Positions 54,499-63,531 of a stretch of DNA of 64,000 nucleotides are shown here, in pieces. The DNA comes from Caldifarciminota bacterium UBA6260 (GTDB lineage: Bacteria; Hydrothermota; 32-111). Every line of letters starts with the position of its first letter. Within the stretch, counting starts at the first letter, position 1. The notes under the pieces were generated by a model. It worked only from the letters and a program-made list of their open reading frames with translations, had not been told where the DNA came from and did not search any database. The stretch lies in NCBI GenBank assembly GCA_002441125.1, contig DJVI01000024.1, forward strand, positions 10,812 through 74,811, in the 5' to 3' direction. Both the position numbers and the translations under genes were made by a program.

Positions 54499-55474
54499 TA
54501 AGATACCTTTTTTTTAATATATATGTAAATTTGATTAAATTATAAAAAATATTAAAAGGAAAAATAATACCCAAAAAACTAATAATTCTTATATTTCCCA
54601 AACAATATTTTAACAACCATTTATTGTTTTTTATATACATAAATTGACTTTTATAAAGTTTGATTTTAGTAGAATTAAGAAGCAATGTAATATATTGAAA
54701 TGATAAGTATGCCATATAAGGATTATAAAATTCAGTGTTTTTAATAGTTCTTGAATAATTTTTACAATTTTCTATACTACTTATTAAATCATCAATATTT
54801 TTACTTTTAATCGAGTTTGAAATAGAAATATTTCTTTGTGTGTGATTGTATGGATTCATTTCAAGATAATCTATAGTTTTCATATTAATAGCGATCAGTG
54901 CCGACCATTCGATATCCTCAGTTAATATTCCTTCCCTAAAAAAGATTTTATTATCTTTGATCAATTTACTTTTTACAACTTTTGTCCAAGCGGAAGAAAT
55001 AAATATCTTTTTTAAAAATAAGAGTTTAAAAGATTCCTCTTTTTTTAAATTATAAATATCTGTTCTTTTTAATATCTTGGATACTTGTTTCGTTTTATTA
55101 CTTTGAGCGTAAAATTTGTTATATCCAAATAAAATTACATCTGGAGAACATTCCACTATAATTTTATTAAGATTAAATAATAATTTGTCGGTATTCCAGA
55201 AATCATCGCTATCAATAAAAATAAGATATTCCCCTTTTGAATGTTTAATTCCTAAATTTCTTGTTGCAGCAGAACCTTTATTTGTTTGATGTATTAAAAA
55301 AATTCTTTTGTCTTTGACTTCATATTTTTTACATATTTCATAAGATTTATCAGTTGAACCATCATCGATTAATATTAATTCAAAGTCATTATAAGTTTGA
55401 GATATAATACTATCAATACATTTTTCAAGATAGGTTTCAACATTATATATCGGTACGATTATACTAAATCTCAT
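54488..55474 (-). CDS. Family 2 glycosyltransferase
   Basis: 328 residues. FSIIVPIYNVETYLEKCIDS, LILIDDGSTDKSYEIC and the DxD motif YLIFIDSDDFW are the GT2 (GT-A) signature; EDIEWSALIAI matches the later acidic catalytic motif. C-terminal region with two hydrophobic stretches, perhaps membrane-attached. It transfers a sugar to the lipid-linked repeat unit. Confidence 0.88.
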   Translation of the reverse strand: MRFSIIVPIYNVETYLEKCIDSIISQTYNDFELILIDDGSTDKSYEICKKYEVKDKRIFLIHQTNKGSAATRNLGIKHSKGEYLIFIDSDDFWNTDKLLFNLNKIIVECSPDVILFGYNKFYAQSNKTKQVSKILKRTDIYNLKKEESFKLLFLKKIFISSAWTKVVKSKLIKDNKIFFREGILTEDIEWSALIAINMKTIDYLEMNPYNHTQRNISISNSIKSKNIDDLISSIENCKNYSRTIKNTEFYNPYMAYLSFQYITLLLNSTKIKLYKSQFMYIKNNKWLLKYCLGNIRIISFLGIIFPFNIFYNLIKFTYILKKRYLNGN

Positions 55475-55505
55475 TTTTAAAACTACCTTATATAATTAAT
55501 AATTT

Positions 55506-56672
55506 TTATTCTATCTTTCTTAATCTCAATATATTCTTACAATACCATTTTTCAAAAATATATATTGTCTATAATTCACTTGTTCTATCCTTTTTAAAAG
55601 AAAAATGTTCATTTAAAATTTTTTCTTTGTGTTCACTGTTAAAAATATTCTGTTCAACTATTCGATCTTTATTTAAAGTTTTTAAAAGTCCATTTTTTAA
55701 AGCATTTCTAAACAATTTACCAAAATGATAAACTTTATGCTTTTTAGCACTCAATATTGCTCTTTTACTCTCATCAAATTCCTTCTCCTTAAAACCTATT
55801 GAAAAAGAATTTATCTGTTTTTTACTTATATTTGAAACAAGACCAGTGATGATACAAGAATCTATTCCACCACTTAAAAAAGTGCCAATTGGAACATCTG
55901 AGACCATAGTTTCTTCTACTGCTTTATAAAATACTTCCCTCAATCCTTTTTTACATTCATCATAATCATTTATAGGATTAAATTTAGAAGGTTCTATATC
56001 CCAATATATAGTTTCTTTAATATTATTCTTTCCTTTTATCTCTATAATTTGACCGGGTAATACCCTTTTTACCCCCTGAATAATTGATTTTGGTGCAGTT
56101 AAATATGTTAACTGTAAATATTGTGATAATGATTCAAAATCGATATTGTTTTTGATAAGACCTGTTGATATTAGTCCTCTCAATTCAGATGAAAAGATAA
56201 AGAAATTCTCATCCATAAAGTAATATAATGGTTTTTCTCCTGCTCTATCTCTTGCAAGGACCAATCTATTTTTTTTGATATCATAAATTGCTATTGCAAA
56301 CATTCCAATTATTTCTTTAAAACAATCTATATCTTTATCTTCAAATAGATGTATAACAACTTCAGTATCAGAATTTGTAACAATTTTATGACCTTTAGAA
56401 ATTAATTTTTCTCTTAAAGTTTTATAATTATAAATTTCTCCATTCATAAAAATAAAAAGAGTGCTATCTTCATTAAAAATTGGTTGTTTTCCTTTCTCCA
56501 AATCAATAATAGATAATCTTCTCATTCCGAGTGCGAAATTATTATCAATATACTTACCTTCATCATCTGGCCCTCTATGTTTTAATGAATTGTTCATCTT
56601 ATCAATAATAGAACTTAATCGCTCCTTCTCTAATTTATTTTCAAAATCTATAATCCCATTTATACCACACAT
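55506..56672 (-). pseudogene. Asparagine synthetase (AsnB type), decayed
   Basis: The first ~300 residues are a normal class II glutaminase domain (MCGINGIIDFENK with Cys2, LKHRGPDDEG, FMNGEIYNY) and the start of the synthetase domain with FLSGGIDSCIITGL. After FDESKRAILSAKKHKVYHF the text jumps to LFRNALKNGLLKTLNKD, which belongs near the C-terminus of AsnB. About 200-250 residues are missing in frame. The frame then hits TAG at 55569-55571 in place of a conserved Trp: reading on gives DRTSEL-stop-TIYIFEKWY and ends at 55506. A deletion plus a nonsense change mark it as a pseudogene. Relatives in capsule loci amidate sugar acids. Confidence 0.85.
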
Positions 56673-56673
56673 A

Positions 56674-57777
56674 TTATATTCCCAGTATCTCTATCAACTT
56701 TTCATTCACTTTTTTAACATCAAATTTTTCTTTACAGAGATTGTATGAATTTCTACCAAAAATTTCAATATAATTATTATCTTTAATAAACAATTCCATC
56801 TTTTCAACAAGTTTATCAACATCATTTAGTTTAACTAAAAAACCGTTGTAATTTTCTATAACTGTTTCTCTGCAACCAGGAACATCTGTTACAATTATAG
56901 GCCTTGCACAAGCCATAGCTTCAAGAACTGTCCTTGGAATTCCCTCTCTATAAGATGTTAGAACATAAACTGAACATTGCTTATAATATTCTAATACATT
57001 ATCAGTCTCTCCAAAGAGTTCAACAATATTTGAATTAATATAACTCATTATTTCTTCTTCAGGTATAGCATCTGGCATATCTTCTATTTTACCAAGCAAA
57101 ATACATCTAACATTTGGATATTTCTTTTTAATTTTTTCACATGCTTTCAAATACTGCATAACACCTTTACTTTTCAAAAGGCGTGAAAGCATAAAAAATG
57201 TTACCTTTTCTGGATACGGCAAAGGATAGAATTTATCAAGATTTACTCCAGATCCGTTAACAACAAAAGATTTTTCTTTTGAAACAATCTTTTTATTTAC
57301 AAAATCGTTTAAATCATCAATATTGAAAAATATTATCTTTTTTGAAAAACTGAATGCTATTCTGTAAAGATTTTTTACAATGAAATTTAACATTTTTGCT
57401 TTGAAACTTTTAGAAATAAAAACATAGCCTGAACCGGTCATCATTGAATAAAAGTTGTTTCCATTAGAGATTTTGTTTGCAATTGAACCATAAATGATTG
57501 GTTTTACTGTATAAGCAAGAATTTTATCTGGCTTTATTTCTTTTATGAAGGAAGAGAGTTTAAAAAGATATTTTATATCTTCGAAAAAATTTAAACCATG
57601 TTTTGTTAAAGGAATTATTTCATATTTTAAATTTAATTCTTTAATTTTGTCTAAATTATCTCCATTTGGTAATGTAACAAAAACATCATAACCGTTCTTT
57701 TGGATTTCTTTTATAAGGTCTCCCCTAAAATTGTAAACTGTTCTATTTTTTGGAGAAATTATTAAAAACTTTTTCAT
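56674..57777 (-). CDS. Glycosyltransferase, GT4 family
   Basis: 367 residues from ATG 57777; the GTG at 57789 overlaps the upstream stop and is less likely, as relatives begin MKK-x-L-I-I-S. ISPKNRTVYNFRGDLIKEI, MMTGSGYVFISKSFKAK, VTFFMLSRLLKSKGVMQYL and YREGIPRTVLEAMACARPII with TDVPGCRETVIENYNGFLV are typical of GT4 enzymes such as those adding N-acetyl hexosamines to undecaprenyl-linked sugars. It may transfer L-FucNAc or GalNAc; not provable here. Confidence 0.88.
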   Translation of the reverse strand: MKKFLIISPKNRTVYNFRGDLIKEIQKNGYDVFVTLPNGDNLDKIKELNLKYEIIPLTKHGLNFFEDIKYLFKLSSFIKEIKPDKILAYTVKPIIYGSIANKISNGNNFYSMMTGSGYVFISKSFKAKMLNFIVKNLYRIAFSFSKKIIFFNIDDLNDFVNKKIVSKEKSFVVNGSGVNLDKFYPLPYPEKVTFFMLSRLLKSKGVMQYLKACEKIKKKYPNVRCILLGKIEDMPDAIPEEEIMSYINSNIVELFGETDNVLEYYKQCSVYVLTSYREGIPRTVLEAMACARPIIVTDVPGCRETVIENYNGFLVKLNDVDKLVEKMELFIKDNNYIEIFGRNSYNLCKEKFDVKKVNEKLIEILGI

Positions 57778-57781
57778 TTTT

Positions 57782-58681
57782 TTATACACTTCTTAAATTT
57801 TTCACTATTAATTCAAACAACCTATCATTTACTTTATCTGATATAAAACTATTATGTGGAGTTATATATACATTTTCAAAATCCCATAAAGGGCTATCTG
57901 AAAGAAGTGGTTCATTTTCAAAAACATCAAGGTAAACTCCTTTAAATTTTTTACCTTTCAGAATTCTTATTAAATCTTTTTCTTTTATCACCTCTCCCCT
58001 CGATATATTTATCAGGATTGAATTTTTTTTCATAATTTTTAATTTTTTATAATCTAATAAACCTTTTGTTTTTTTATTCAATGGTAGTGAGATTACCAAA
58101 ATATCAATGTTTTTTAAGAATTCATAAATATTTTCAGTGTTGTATCTTTTTTCTATGAGTTTATCCTTTACATCCCTTATATCACAAACAAATATTTTTA
58201 CTCCAAATGGTTTCAATCTTTTTGCTATTTCTTTTCCTATATCACCAAAACCGAGTATCCCAACTACTTTCCCAGTCAATTCCTCTATATCCCTTATCTT
58301 TTCCCATTTATGTTGTTTTTGTAATTTTTCAAATTCTCTTGTTTTTTTGTATATTTCGAGTATCCTTAAAACAACCCACTCTGAAATCGGAATTGAATAA
58401 ACTCCCTTTGCATTAAAAATTTTTATCCTTTTCTTTTTGATATAATCAATAGGAACTCTATCAAAACCAGCGCTCGTTAGTTGAATGAATTTGATATTTT
58501 TAAAATCTTTTATATTGTTGTATAGGAATAAACTGTTGCAAATAACGCCGTCAACATCATAAAATTTAGGAGATATTTTCTTTTTTTCATCTTTATGGGA
58601 ATACAAAGAATATCCAAATTTTTTTAATAATTTTTCTTGTTCTTTATTTATTTTAAATGCACCAGTAATTAAAATTTTCAT
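57782..58681 (-). CDS. D-2-hydroxyacid dehydrogenase
   Basis: 299 residues. NAD site VVGILGFGDIGKEIAKRLK, then LPLNKKTKGLLDYKKLKIMK, ILINISRGEVIKEKDLI (catalytic Arg), DVFENEPLLSDSPLW (Glu) and YITPHNS (His): the full Arg-Glu-His triad is present. It reduces a 2-keto acid to a D-2-hydroxy acid or the reverse. Its place next to an HpcH/HpaI aldolase and an AsnB-like ligase inside a polysaccharide locus suggests a role in making a hydroxyacyl group for the glycan. No obvious link to serine synthesis (no ACT domain). Confidence 0.88.
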   Translation of the reverse strand: MKILITGAFKINKEQEKLLKKFGYSLYSHKDEKKKISPKFYDVDGVICNSLFLYNNIKDFKNIKFIQLTSAGFDRVPIDYIKKKRIKIFNAKGVYSIPISEWVVLRILEIYKKTREFEKLQKQHKWEKIRDIEELTGKVVGILGFGDIGKEIAKRLKPFGVKIFVCDIRDVKDKLIEKRYNTENIYEFLKNIDILVISLPLNKKTKGLLDYKKLKIMKKNSILINISRGEVIKEKDLIRILKGKKFKGVYLDVFENEPLLSDSPLWDFENVYITPHNSFISDKVNDRLFELIVKNLRSV

Positions 58682-58684
58682 ATA

Positions 58685-60274
58685 TTAAAAAGGTATTGAA
58701 CTATTTATAGTAAAATAAACATTTGCAAGAAATTTTCTAAATTTTGTTTCATTTAAATTTATAACTCTTAAGTTCATATCATAAAGTTCTTTGTTTAAAT
58801 ATTTCGTCATGTCAAGGTGGACTTTATCGCTTATTCTATCCTGAATATTTGTTCTTAAAAGGATATCAAGAAATTTTCTATTATTGTATGGAATGGTTAT
58901 ATCAAAGCAAAATTTCATAACACCTATATTAAGTCCACATTTTCCACCATGCATCATCTCCCAAACAAAAAAGTCAGATTCATCATAATTGAAAAGTTTT
59001 TCTTTTAAATTCGTTTTTTCTAAATATTCTTTAAAATATTTATCAGTTTCATAAACGAGTTTTCTGTTTAAAAAGAAAATTTTATATAAAGAAGTATAAT
59101 GTCTTGGTTTTAAACTTTTTGGCATTTTTGTTCTTCCAAAATATTTATATGCATAGCCCCTAAAAGTTTCTGCTATCCAGTTTTTTACTTCTACATCATA
59201 TTCAAAGTTATTCATAAGATATATCTTTTTTCTGATATCATTATCCTTGTTACTTCCAATATCCCCTTCATTATGTTGCAAAATCCTTTTTAATATATCG
59301 AAATCTTCAATTTCATTGTTATTATCGGGAACCTTATAAATGGAATGTTTAAGGTTAAATTTTTCCGCTCTCTTCTTTGCAACTTCAGCATCAACACTCT
59401 CTCTATACATAGATATATAACTGAAAGTAGCATACTTATCATATAATCCATTCGCAGATGCAAGTGTTGTCTGACTATCAAGTCCTCCAGTTAATGAAAT
59501 TGCAGGTTTGTTCCACTTTTTTAAAATCAATTGCATATTTTTCTTCATTATTTCAGATGCTTCTTCAATTACTTTTTTATAATCGTCATCATTTTTTACA
59601 TATTCTAAAGGTTTCTCTGGATAAAATCTTTTTATCGCGAAATTACCATCTTTATAATCTACAAGTGTGTTTGGAATTATCCTTTTAAATTCTTTAAAAG
59701 GTGTAAGATCTCCGGGAAGATAATTCCCCATCATATAATGATACCATCTATAGTTTATCAACTCTTTTACATAATCTAAAGTATCTAAATTCAAAATATC
59801 GTTTACAAGTTGGATATGGGATGAAACAAAAATATCATTTTCAAATTTACCATAACAACCATATTGCATTCCAGAAGCATCAAGTAAAACTCTGATATTT
59901 TTATTTTCTGTATATCCAAGTAAAAATATCCCTGTTAACTCATTAACCCCATCAATAAATCCGCTTTCACCTTTTTCATTTTTTTCAGCAAGATATTTGA
60001 GAATATTTTTTTCATCAAATTCCATAGTAAAAGGATTGTATGCATGTCCAATTACAAAGTATGTTTTACCTTTCATTTCAAAAATATTGAATGGAACATT
60101 TTTATATATCCAGAAATTAAATCCGTTAATTTCTTTTAATTCAAAATTCGAATAAAAAGGAAAGTTATCTTTTATATTTTTTAAATCCTTTGATGTAATT
60201 AAAAAACCTTTGATAAATAAAAATTTTTGCAAATCTTTTCTTTCATCAAGTATTTTTTTAAGTTCTAAATTCAT
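58685..60274 (-). CDS. Asparagine synthetase-like ligase without glutaminase Cys
   Basis: 529 residues. KPAISLTGGLDSQTTLASAN is the PP-loop ATP pyrophosphatase motif of AsnB-like synthetases. Upstream, a glutaminase-like fold (IDGVNELTGIFLLGYTENKN, LLDASGMQYGCYGKFEND) is present, but the protein begins MNLELKKILDE and lacks the N-terminal Cys needed to hydrolyse glutamine. Hence it probably adenylates a carboxylate and joins it to another amine or to free ammonia, as beta-lactam-synthetase-like enzymes do. C-terminal helical region (KPRHYTSLYKIFFLNRKLVY). Overlaps the aldolase gene by four bases. Confidence 0.75.
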   Translation of the reverse strand: MNLELKKILDERKDLQKFLFIKGFLITSKDLKNIKDNFPFYSNFELKEINGFNFWIYKNVPFNIFEMKGKTYFVIGHAYNPFTMEFDEKNILKYLAEKNEKGESGFIDGVNELTGIFLLGYTENKNIRVLLDASGMQYGCYGKFENDIFVSSHIQLVNDILNLDTLDYVKELINYRWYHYMMGNYLPGDLTPFKEFKRIIPNTLVDYKDGNFAIKRFYPEKPLEYVKNDDDYKKVIEEASEIMKKNMQLILKKWNKPAISLTGGLDSQTTLASANGLYDKYATFSYISMYRESVDAEVAKKRAEKFNLKHSIYKVPDNNNEIEDFDILKRILQHNEGDIGSNKDNDIRKKIYLMNNFEYDVEVKNWIAETFRGYAYKYFGRTKMPKSLKPRHYTSLYKIFFLNRKLVYETDKYFKEYLEKTNLKEKLFNYDESDFFVWEMMHGGKCGLNIGVMKFCFDITIPYNNRKFLDILLRTNIQDRISDKVHLDMTKYLNKELYDMNLRVINLNETKFRKFLANVYFTINSSIPF

Positions 60275-61095
60275 AAATCCCCCTGCTTTATTTTTATTAC
60301 CATTTCTTTTACCTTTTCCCTGTTTTTTTCGAAAAAGTTTCTATCTTTTAATGCTATTTCTTTTTCATAATCCCTGATCTTTTTAATCTCACTGCTAAAA
60401 ATTTTTTCTATTTCATCTTTTCTTTCTATCTTTTGAACATTGCAAAAACTTCTTGAAAGAATAACCATAGATGAACCTAACCTGTAATGTTCACCAATTA
60501 TATACTCAGCTGGTATAGCCCCTCTACCTAAAGATGCTATTCCTCCAAAACCGAACCTTTTTTTCACTGAACTTATTTTTGACGCAATTTTATCAACAGT
60601 TCCATTAGCAAGTGGTTCAAACATAAAAGAAAAACCGTAACCAAGTGAAAGGTCATTTAAACCTATATAAAAATAATCTATTTCATTTATTTTTATAAGT
60701 TCATCTGTCAATTCAACAGATTCTGGTGTTTCGATAAGAATAATATTTTTTAAATTTTTTCCTGAAAGATTTTTTAAAAATATTTCAACTTCATTCAGAG
60801 TCTTAAAATAAGGAAGCATTATTATATCAGCACCATTATCGCAAACTTTTTTTATCTCATCAGGGGTATTCTTATTGATAGGGTTAACTCTAACAAGAAC
60901 TTTAGATTTTTTCAAAACATTTTTTAACTTTTTTAAATCATCAACACTATGATTTGAAATAACAGAATCTTTTCCTTTCTGTCTTTCAACTTTTCCTAAA
61001 ATTTCAAGATCAACAAAAATCCATTCAACATCATTATTTTCAGCTATAAGAGCAATTTCAGGATCATTTGTGATATACATCAAAGTTAAACTCAA
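60271..61095 (-). CDS. HpcH/HpaI aldolase-citrate lyase family protein
   Basis: 274 residues, TIM barrel. VEWIFVDLEILGKVERQKGK (early Asp/Glu), KVLVRVNPINKNTPDEIKK (Arg), DNGADIIMLPYFKT, NIILIETPESVEL (metal Glu) and DYFYIGLNDLSLGYGF (metal Asp) match the family; the C-terminal ~60 residues are charged and helical. Members split or join pyruvate or acetyl-CoA with an aldehyde or glyoxylate. The product here is unknown. Stop overlaps the start of the AsnB-like ligase gene, so the two are coupled. Confidence 0.82.
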   Translation of the reverse strand: MSLTLMYITNDPEIALIAENNDVEWIFVDLEILGKVERQKGKDSVISNHSVDDLKKLKNVLKKSKVLVRVNPINKNTPDEIKKVCDNGADIIMLPYFKTLNEVEIFLKNLSGKNLKNIILIETPESVELTDELIKINEIDYFYIGLNDLSLGYGFSFMFEPLANGTVDKIASKISSVKKRFGFGGIASLGRGAIPAEYIIGEHYRLGSSMVILSRSFCNVQKIERKDEIEKIFSSEIKKIRDYEKEIALKDRNFFEKNREKVKEMVIKIKQGDL

Positions 61096-61104
61096 ATATT
61101 CTCC

Positions 61105-61698
61105 TTAAGAAGTTTTTTCTATATTTTCATTATCCTTCATTAAAATAACATTTAAAATGGTTTTAATCAATATTTTTAGATCGAGAAAAAAAGATAATTT
61201 ATTGATATATTCAATATCATACTCTATCCTTTTATTCCAATCAACAGCTTTTCTACCATTTATCTGTGCAAGTCCAGTTATACCAGGTCTAACTAAAAAC
61301 CTTTTCTTTTTCTCCTGTGGATACTCTTCAAATTTCCAAGGATGGTAAGTTAAAACAGGTCTTGGACCAATAAAAGACATCTCTCCTTTTATAATGTTTA
61401 TAAGTTGTGGTAATTCATCGAGTGAAGTTTTTCTCAAAAATTTACCTACTTTTGTAACTCTTTTATCATTTTTAAACTCATAAACTCCACCTTTTTCTGC
61501 TCCGACAACCATGCTTCTAAATTTTATCATTTTAAAAACTTTTCCATCTTTACCAATTCTATCCTGCAAAAAGAATACAGGTCTTTTAGAATCTACCAAA
61601 ATCAAAATAGATATAATTAAAAACAATGGAGAAAAAATAACGAGTAATATTGTTGCAAACAAAAGATCCAATCCCCTTTTTATTTTTTGATAATTCAT
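61105..61698 (-). CDS. Initiating bacterial sugar transferase (undecaprenyl-phosphate phosphosugar transferase)
   Basis: 197 residues from ATG 61698 (a TTG at 61713 is also in frame). The short PglC-like form: one membrane hairpin (LDLLFATILLVIFSPLFLII), then PVFFLQDRIGKDGKVFKMIKFRSM, the catalytic RKTSLDELPQLINIIKGEMS (Asp-Glu) and FIGPRPVLTYH. LVRPGITGLAQINGR completes the family pattern. It starts each repeat unit by loading a phosphosugar on undecaprenyl phosphate, at the inner face of the inner membrane. Short members usually use diNAcBac, GalNAc or FucNAc-type sugars. Confidence 0.92.
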   Translation of the reverse strand: MNYQKIKRGLDLLFATILLVIFSPLFLIISILILVDSKRPVFFLQDRIGKDGKVFKMIKFRSMVVGAEKGGVYEFKNDKRVTKVGKFLRKTSLDELPQLINIIKGEMSFIGPRPVLTYHPWKFEEYPQEKKKRFLVRPGITGLAQINGRKAVDWNKRIEYDIEYINKLSFFLDLKILIKTILNVILMKDNENIEKTS

Positions 61699-61702
61699 TT
61701 TA

Positions 61703-63259
61703 TTATTTATCAACTTTATAAATTTTTAAACTTTCATTAAAATCTTTATAATCAAGAAAAGTCTCATAAACTAATTGTGTTGAATCAAAACAGGAATGAC
61801 CGTTTCCATAATAAAAATAATATGAAATATTATATTTTTTGAGATCATCAAAAAATTCTTTTTTATCTTTTTGACAACGTAATACCCAATAATATCTTAA
61901 ATTAAGATAATATGAACAGTATTGCATTAGAGCGGTATTTGGTTTATTGGCAACAATATTACCAGAAAGATTTAATCCTTTAAGATTCAAATAAAAATTA
62001 TAAAAAAAATTATATTTATACTTTTGCAAATAAAAATATTTTGAAAAATCATAAGATGGATTTAGCAAAAAAGATAATAAAACAAAAATAAAAATTAGTT
62101 TTTTAATATTATCGTTATATTTTAAATAATCAAAAACAATTAAGAATAGAGAACTTATTAGATAGAAATTTATAATAATATATCTTCTTTCACAATAGAT
62201 TGGAAGATAACCAATAAAAGAAAAAAATGATGCAATTAAAATTATTAAAAGTTTTAATCTCTTTTCTTTTTTAAAAAACAGTGGAATAGAAAAAATTATT
62301 ATTAATGGTAAAAATATTGTAAATGAAAGAATTGATCTTAAAGTTACTAAAGTTCCAATAAAAATTCTTCTAACATAATAACCTGAATTTTCTTTTATCA
62401 TTTTAAAAGTAACATCAGGAAGATGAATAAATGAAGGGTCGTCAAAATACCATGTCGATAAAGAATCAGGTGTAGGAAGAGGGCGAGAATAAACTTTTTT
62501 TACATTAAGTGTATCAACCGTAAAATGACAATTATAATTATATTTTCCTGTTGTCCCAATCGTAAAATAACCATATTTTGATGAGATCAGAATTATCCAG
62601 AATGATGATAGAAAAATAAAAAATAAACCTGTAAATATTATGTTTTTTAATTTAACAAAATCCTTTTTAACAAGGTAAAGTAAGAAAAAAAATAATAAAA
62701 AACCCAAAAAAAAGAAAAAACCATAAGTTTTCGATAAATATGTTAAAAATCCTATAAAACCAAGTATAAGAAAAGAATATTTTTTGTTGAAAAATTCTTC
62801 ATCAACAAAAAATGATAACAAAAGAATAAAAAAAACAGTTACCAAAAAATCGGATGTGATTTTTACAAGTGAAAACTCTGCTGAAACAATTGGAAGAATT
62901 AAAATAAATAATAGTTTAGAATATTTAGATTCAATATTGAGTTTTTTCAAAAATCTATCAAAAGAAAATATCGAAAATAACCCAATAAAAAATGAAAGTA
63001 TCTTAAAGGCGAGAAATCCATCCTTAAAAATTATAAGAAATGGAATGCCAAGAATTGATATAAGTGGAGACCAATAACCATTTATAGCAAGTCGAAAATT
63101 ACCTGACAGATATTTCTTGGCAATATTAATTAAGTTAATGCCATCTGGATTGCTAAATCTTAAAAAAAATGGAAGTAATATAAAAAAAATCAATGAATAT
63201 AATATAATTGTAATTAAAAGATAATTTTTATAAATGAAATTTTTAAATCTTTCTCCCAT
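61703..63259 (-). CDS. GT39/PMT_2-like membrane glycosyltransferase
   Basis: 518 residues with about 11 helices. RFSNPDGINLINIAKKYLSG at residues ~32-52 holds the Asp in the first outer loop usual for GT-C enzymes; SKTYGFFFFLGFLLFFFL and KVYSRPLPTPDSLSTWYFDD belong to later helices and an outer loop. C-terminal soluble part ends near ESLKIYKVDK. GT-C enzymes use lipid-linked sugars outside the membrane. AAAGGAG precedes ATG 63259. First gene of the minus-strand polysaccharide run after the right repeat, so it likely uses that promoter. Confidence 0.7.
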   Translation of the reverse strand: MGERFKNFIYKNYLLITIILYSLIFFILLPFFLRFSNPDGINLINIAKKYLSGNFRLAINGYWSPLISILGIPFLIIFKDGFLAFKILSFFIGLFSIFSFDRFLKKLNIESKYSKLLFILILPIVSAEFSLVKITSDFLVTVFFILLLSFFVDEEFFNKKYSFLILGFIGFLTYLSKTYGFFFFLGFLLFFFLLYLVKKDFVKLKNIIFTGLFFIFLSSFWIILISSKYGYFTIGTTGKYNYNCHFTVDTLNVKKVYSRPLPTPDSLSTWYFDDPSFIHLPDVTFKMIKENSGYYVRRIFIGTLVTLRSILSFTIFLPLIIIFSIPLFFKKEKRLKLLIILIASFFSFIGYLPIYCERRYIIINFYLISSLFLIVFDYLKYNDNIKKLIFIFVLLSFLLNPSYDFSKYFYLQKYKYNFFYNFYLNLKGLNLSGNIVANKPNTALMQYCSYYLNLRYYWVLRCQKDKKEFFDDLKKYNISYYFYYGNGHSCFDSTQLVYETFLDYKDFNESLKIYKVDK

Positions 63260-63404
63260 TATTTATCTCCTTTAAATTTAATTTAAATAATTAACAAATA
63301 AATATTTTAACACTTTCTTTTCAAACTCTCCACCTGTATTCCAAGTTTCCCTTAAAATCCATACTATTTTCAATCCGCATTTTAATGTCAATTTTTAAAA
63401 ATTT

Positions 63405-63477
63405 ATTATACCCACATTTCCCTTTTTTTCAATATTTTTTTAAGTGGGGACGGTGCTTGACAGTATGACATTTTTGG
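63405..63477 (-). repeat. Right copy of the promoter-carrying 33-bp repeat
   Basis: Bases 63445-63477 repeat 41719-41751 in inverted orientation with one difference. The following looser part, read on the minus strand, gives TTGAAA (63432-63427), 16 bp, TATAAT (63410-63405), a good promoter aimed at the polysaccharide genes from 63259 leftwards. Leader of about 140 bases. Confidence 0.75.
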
Positions 63478-63531
63478 TTTATAAAAAAAAATAAGTAGTG
63501 GGATTAAATAATAATTATTTTTTACAATTTC

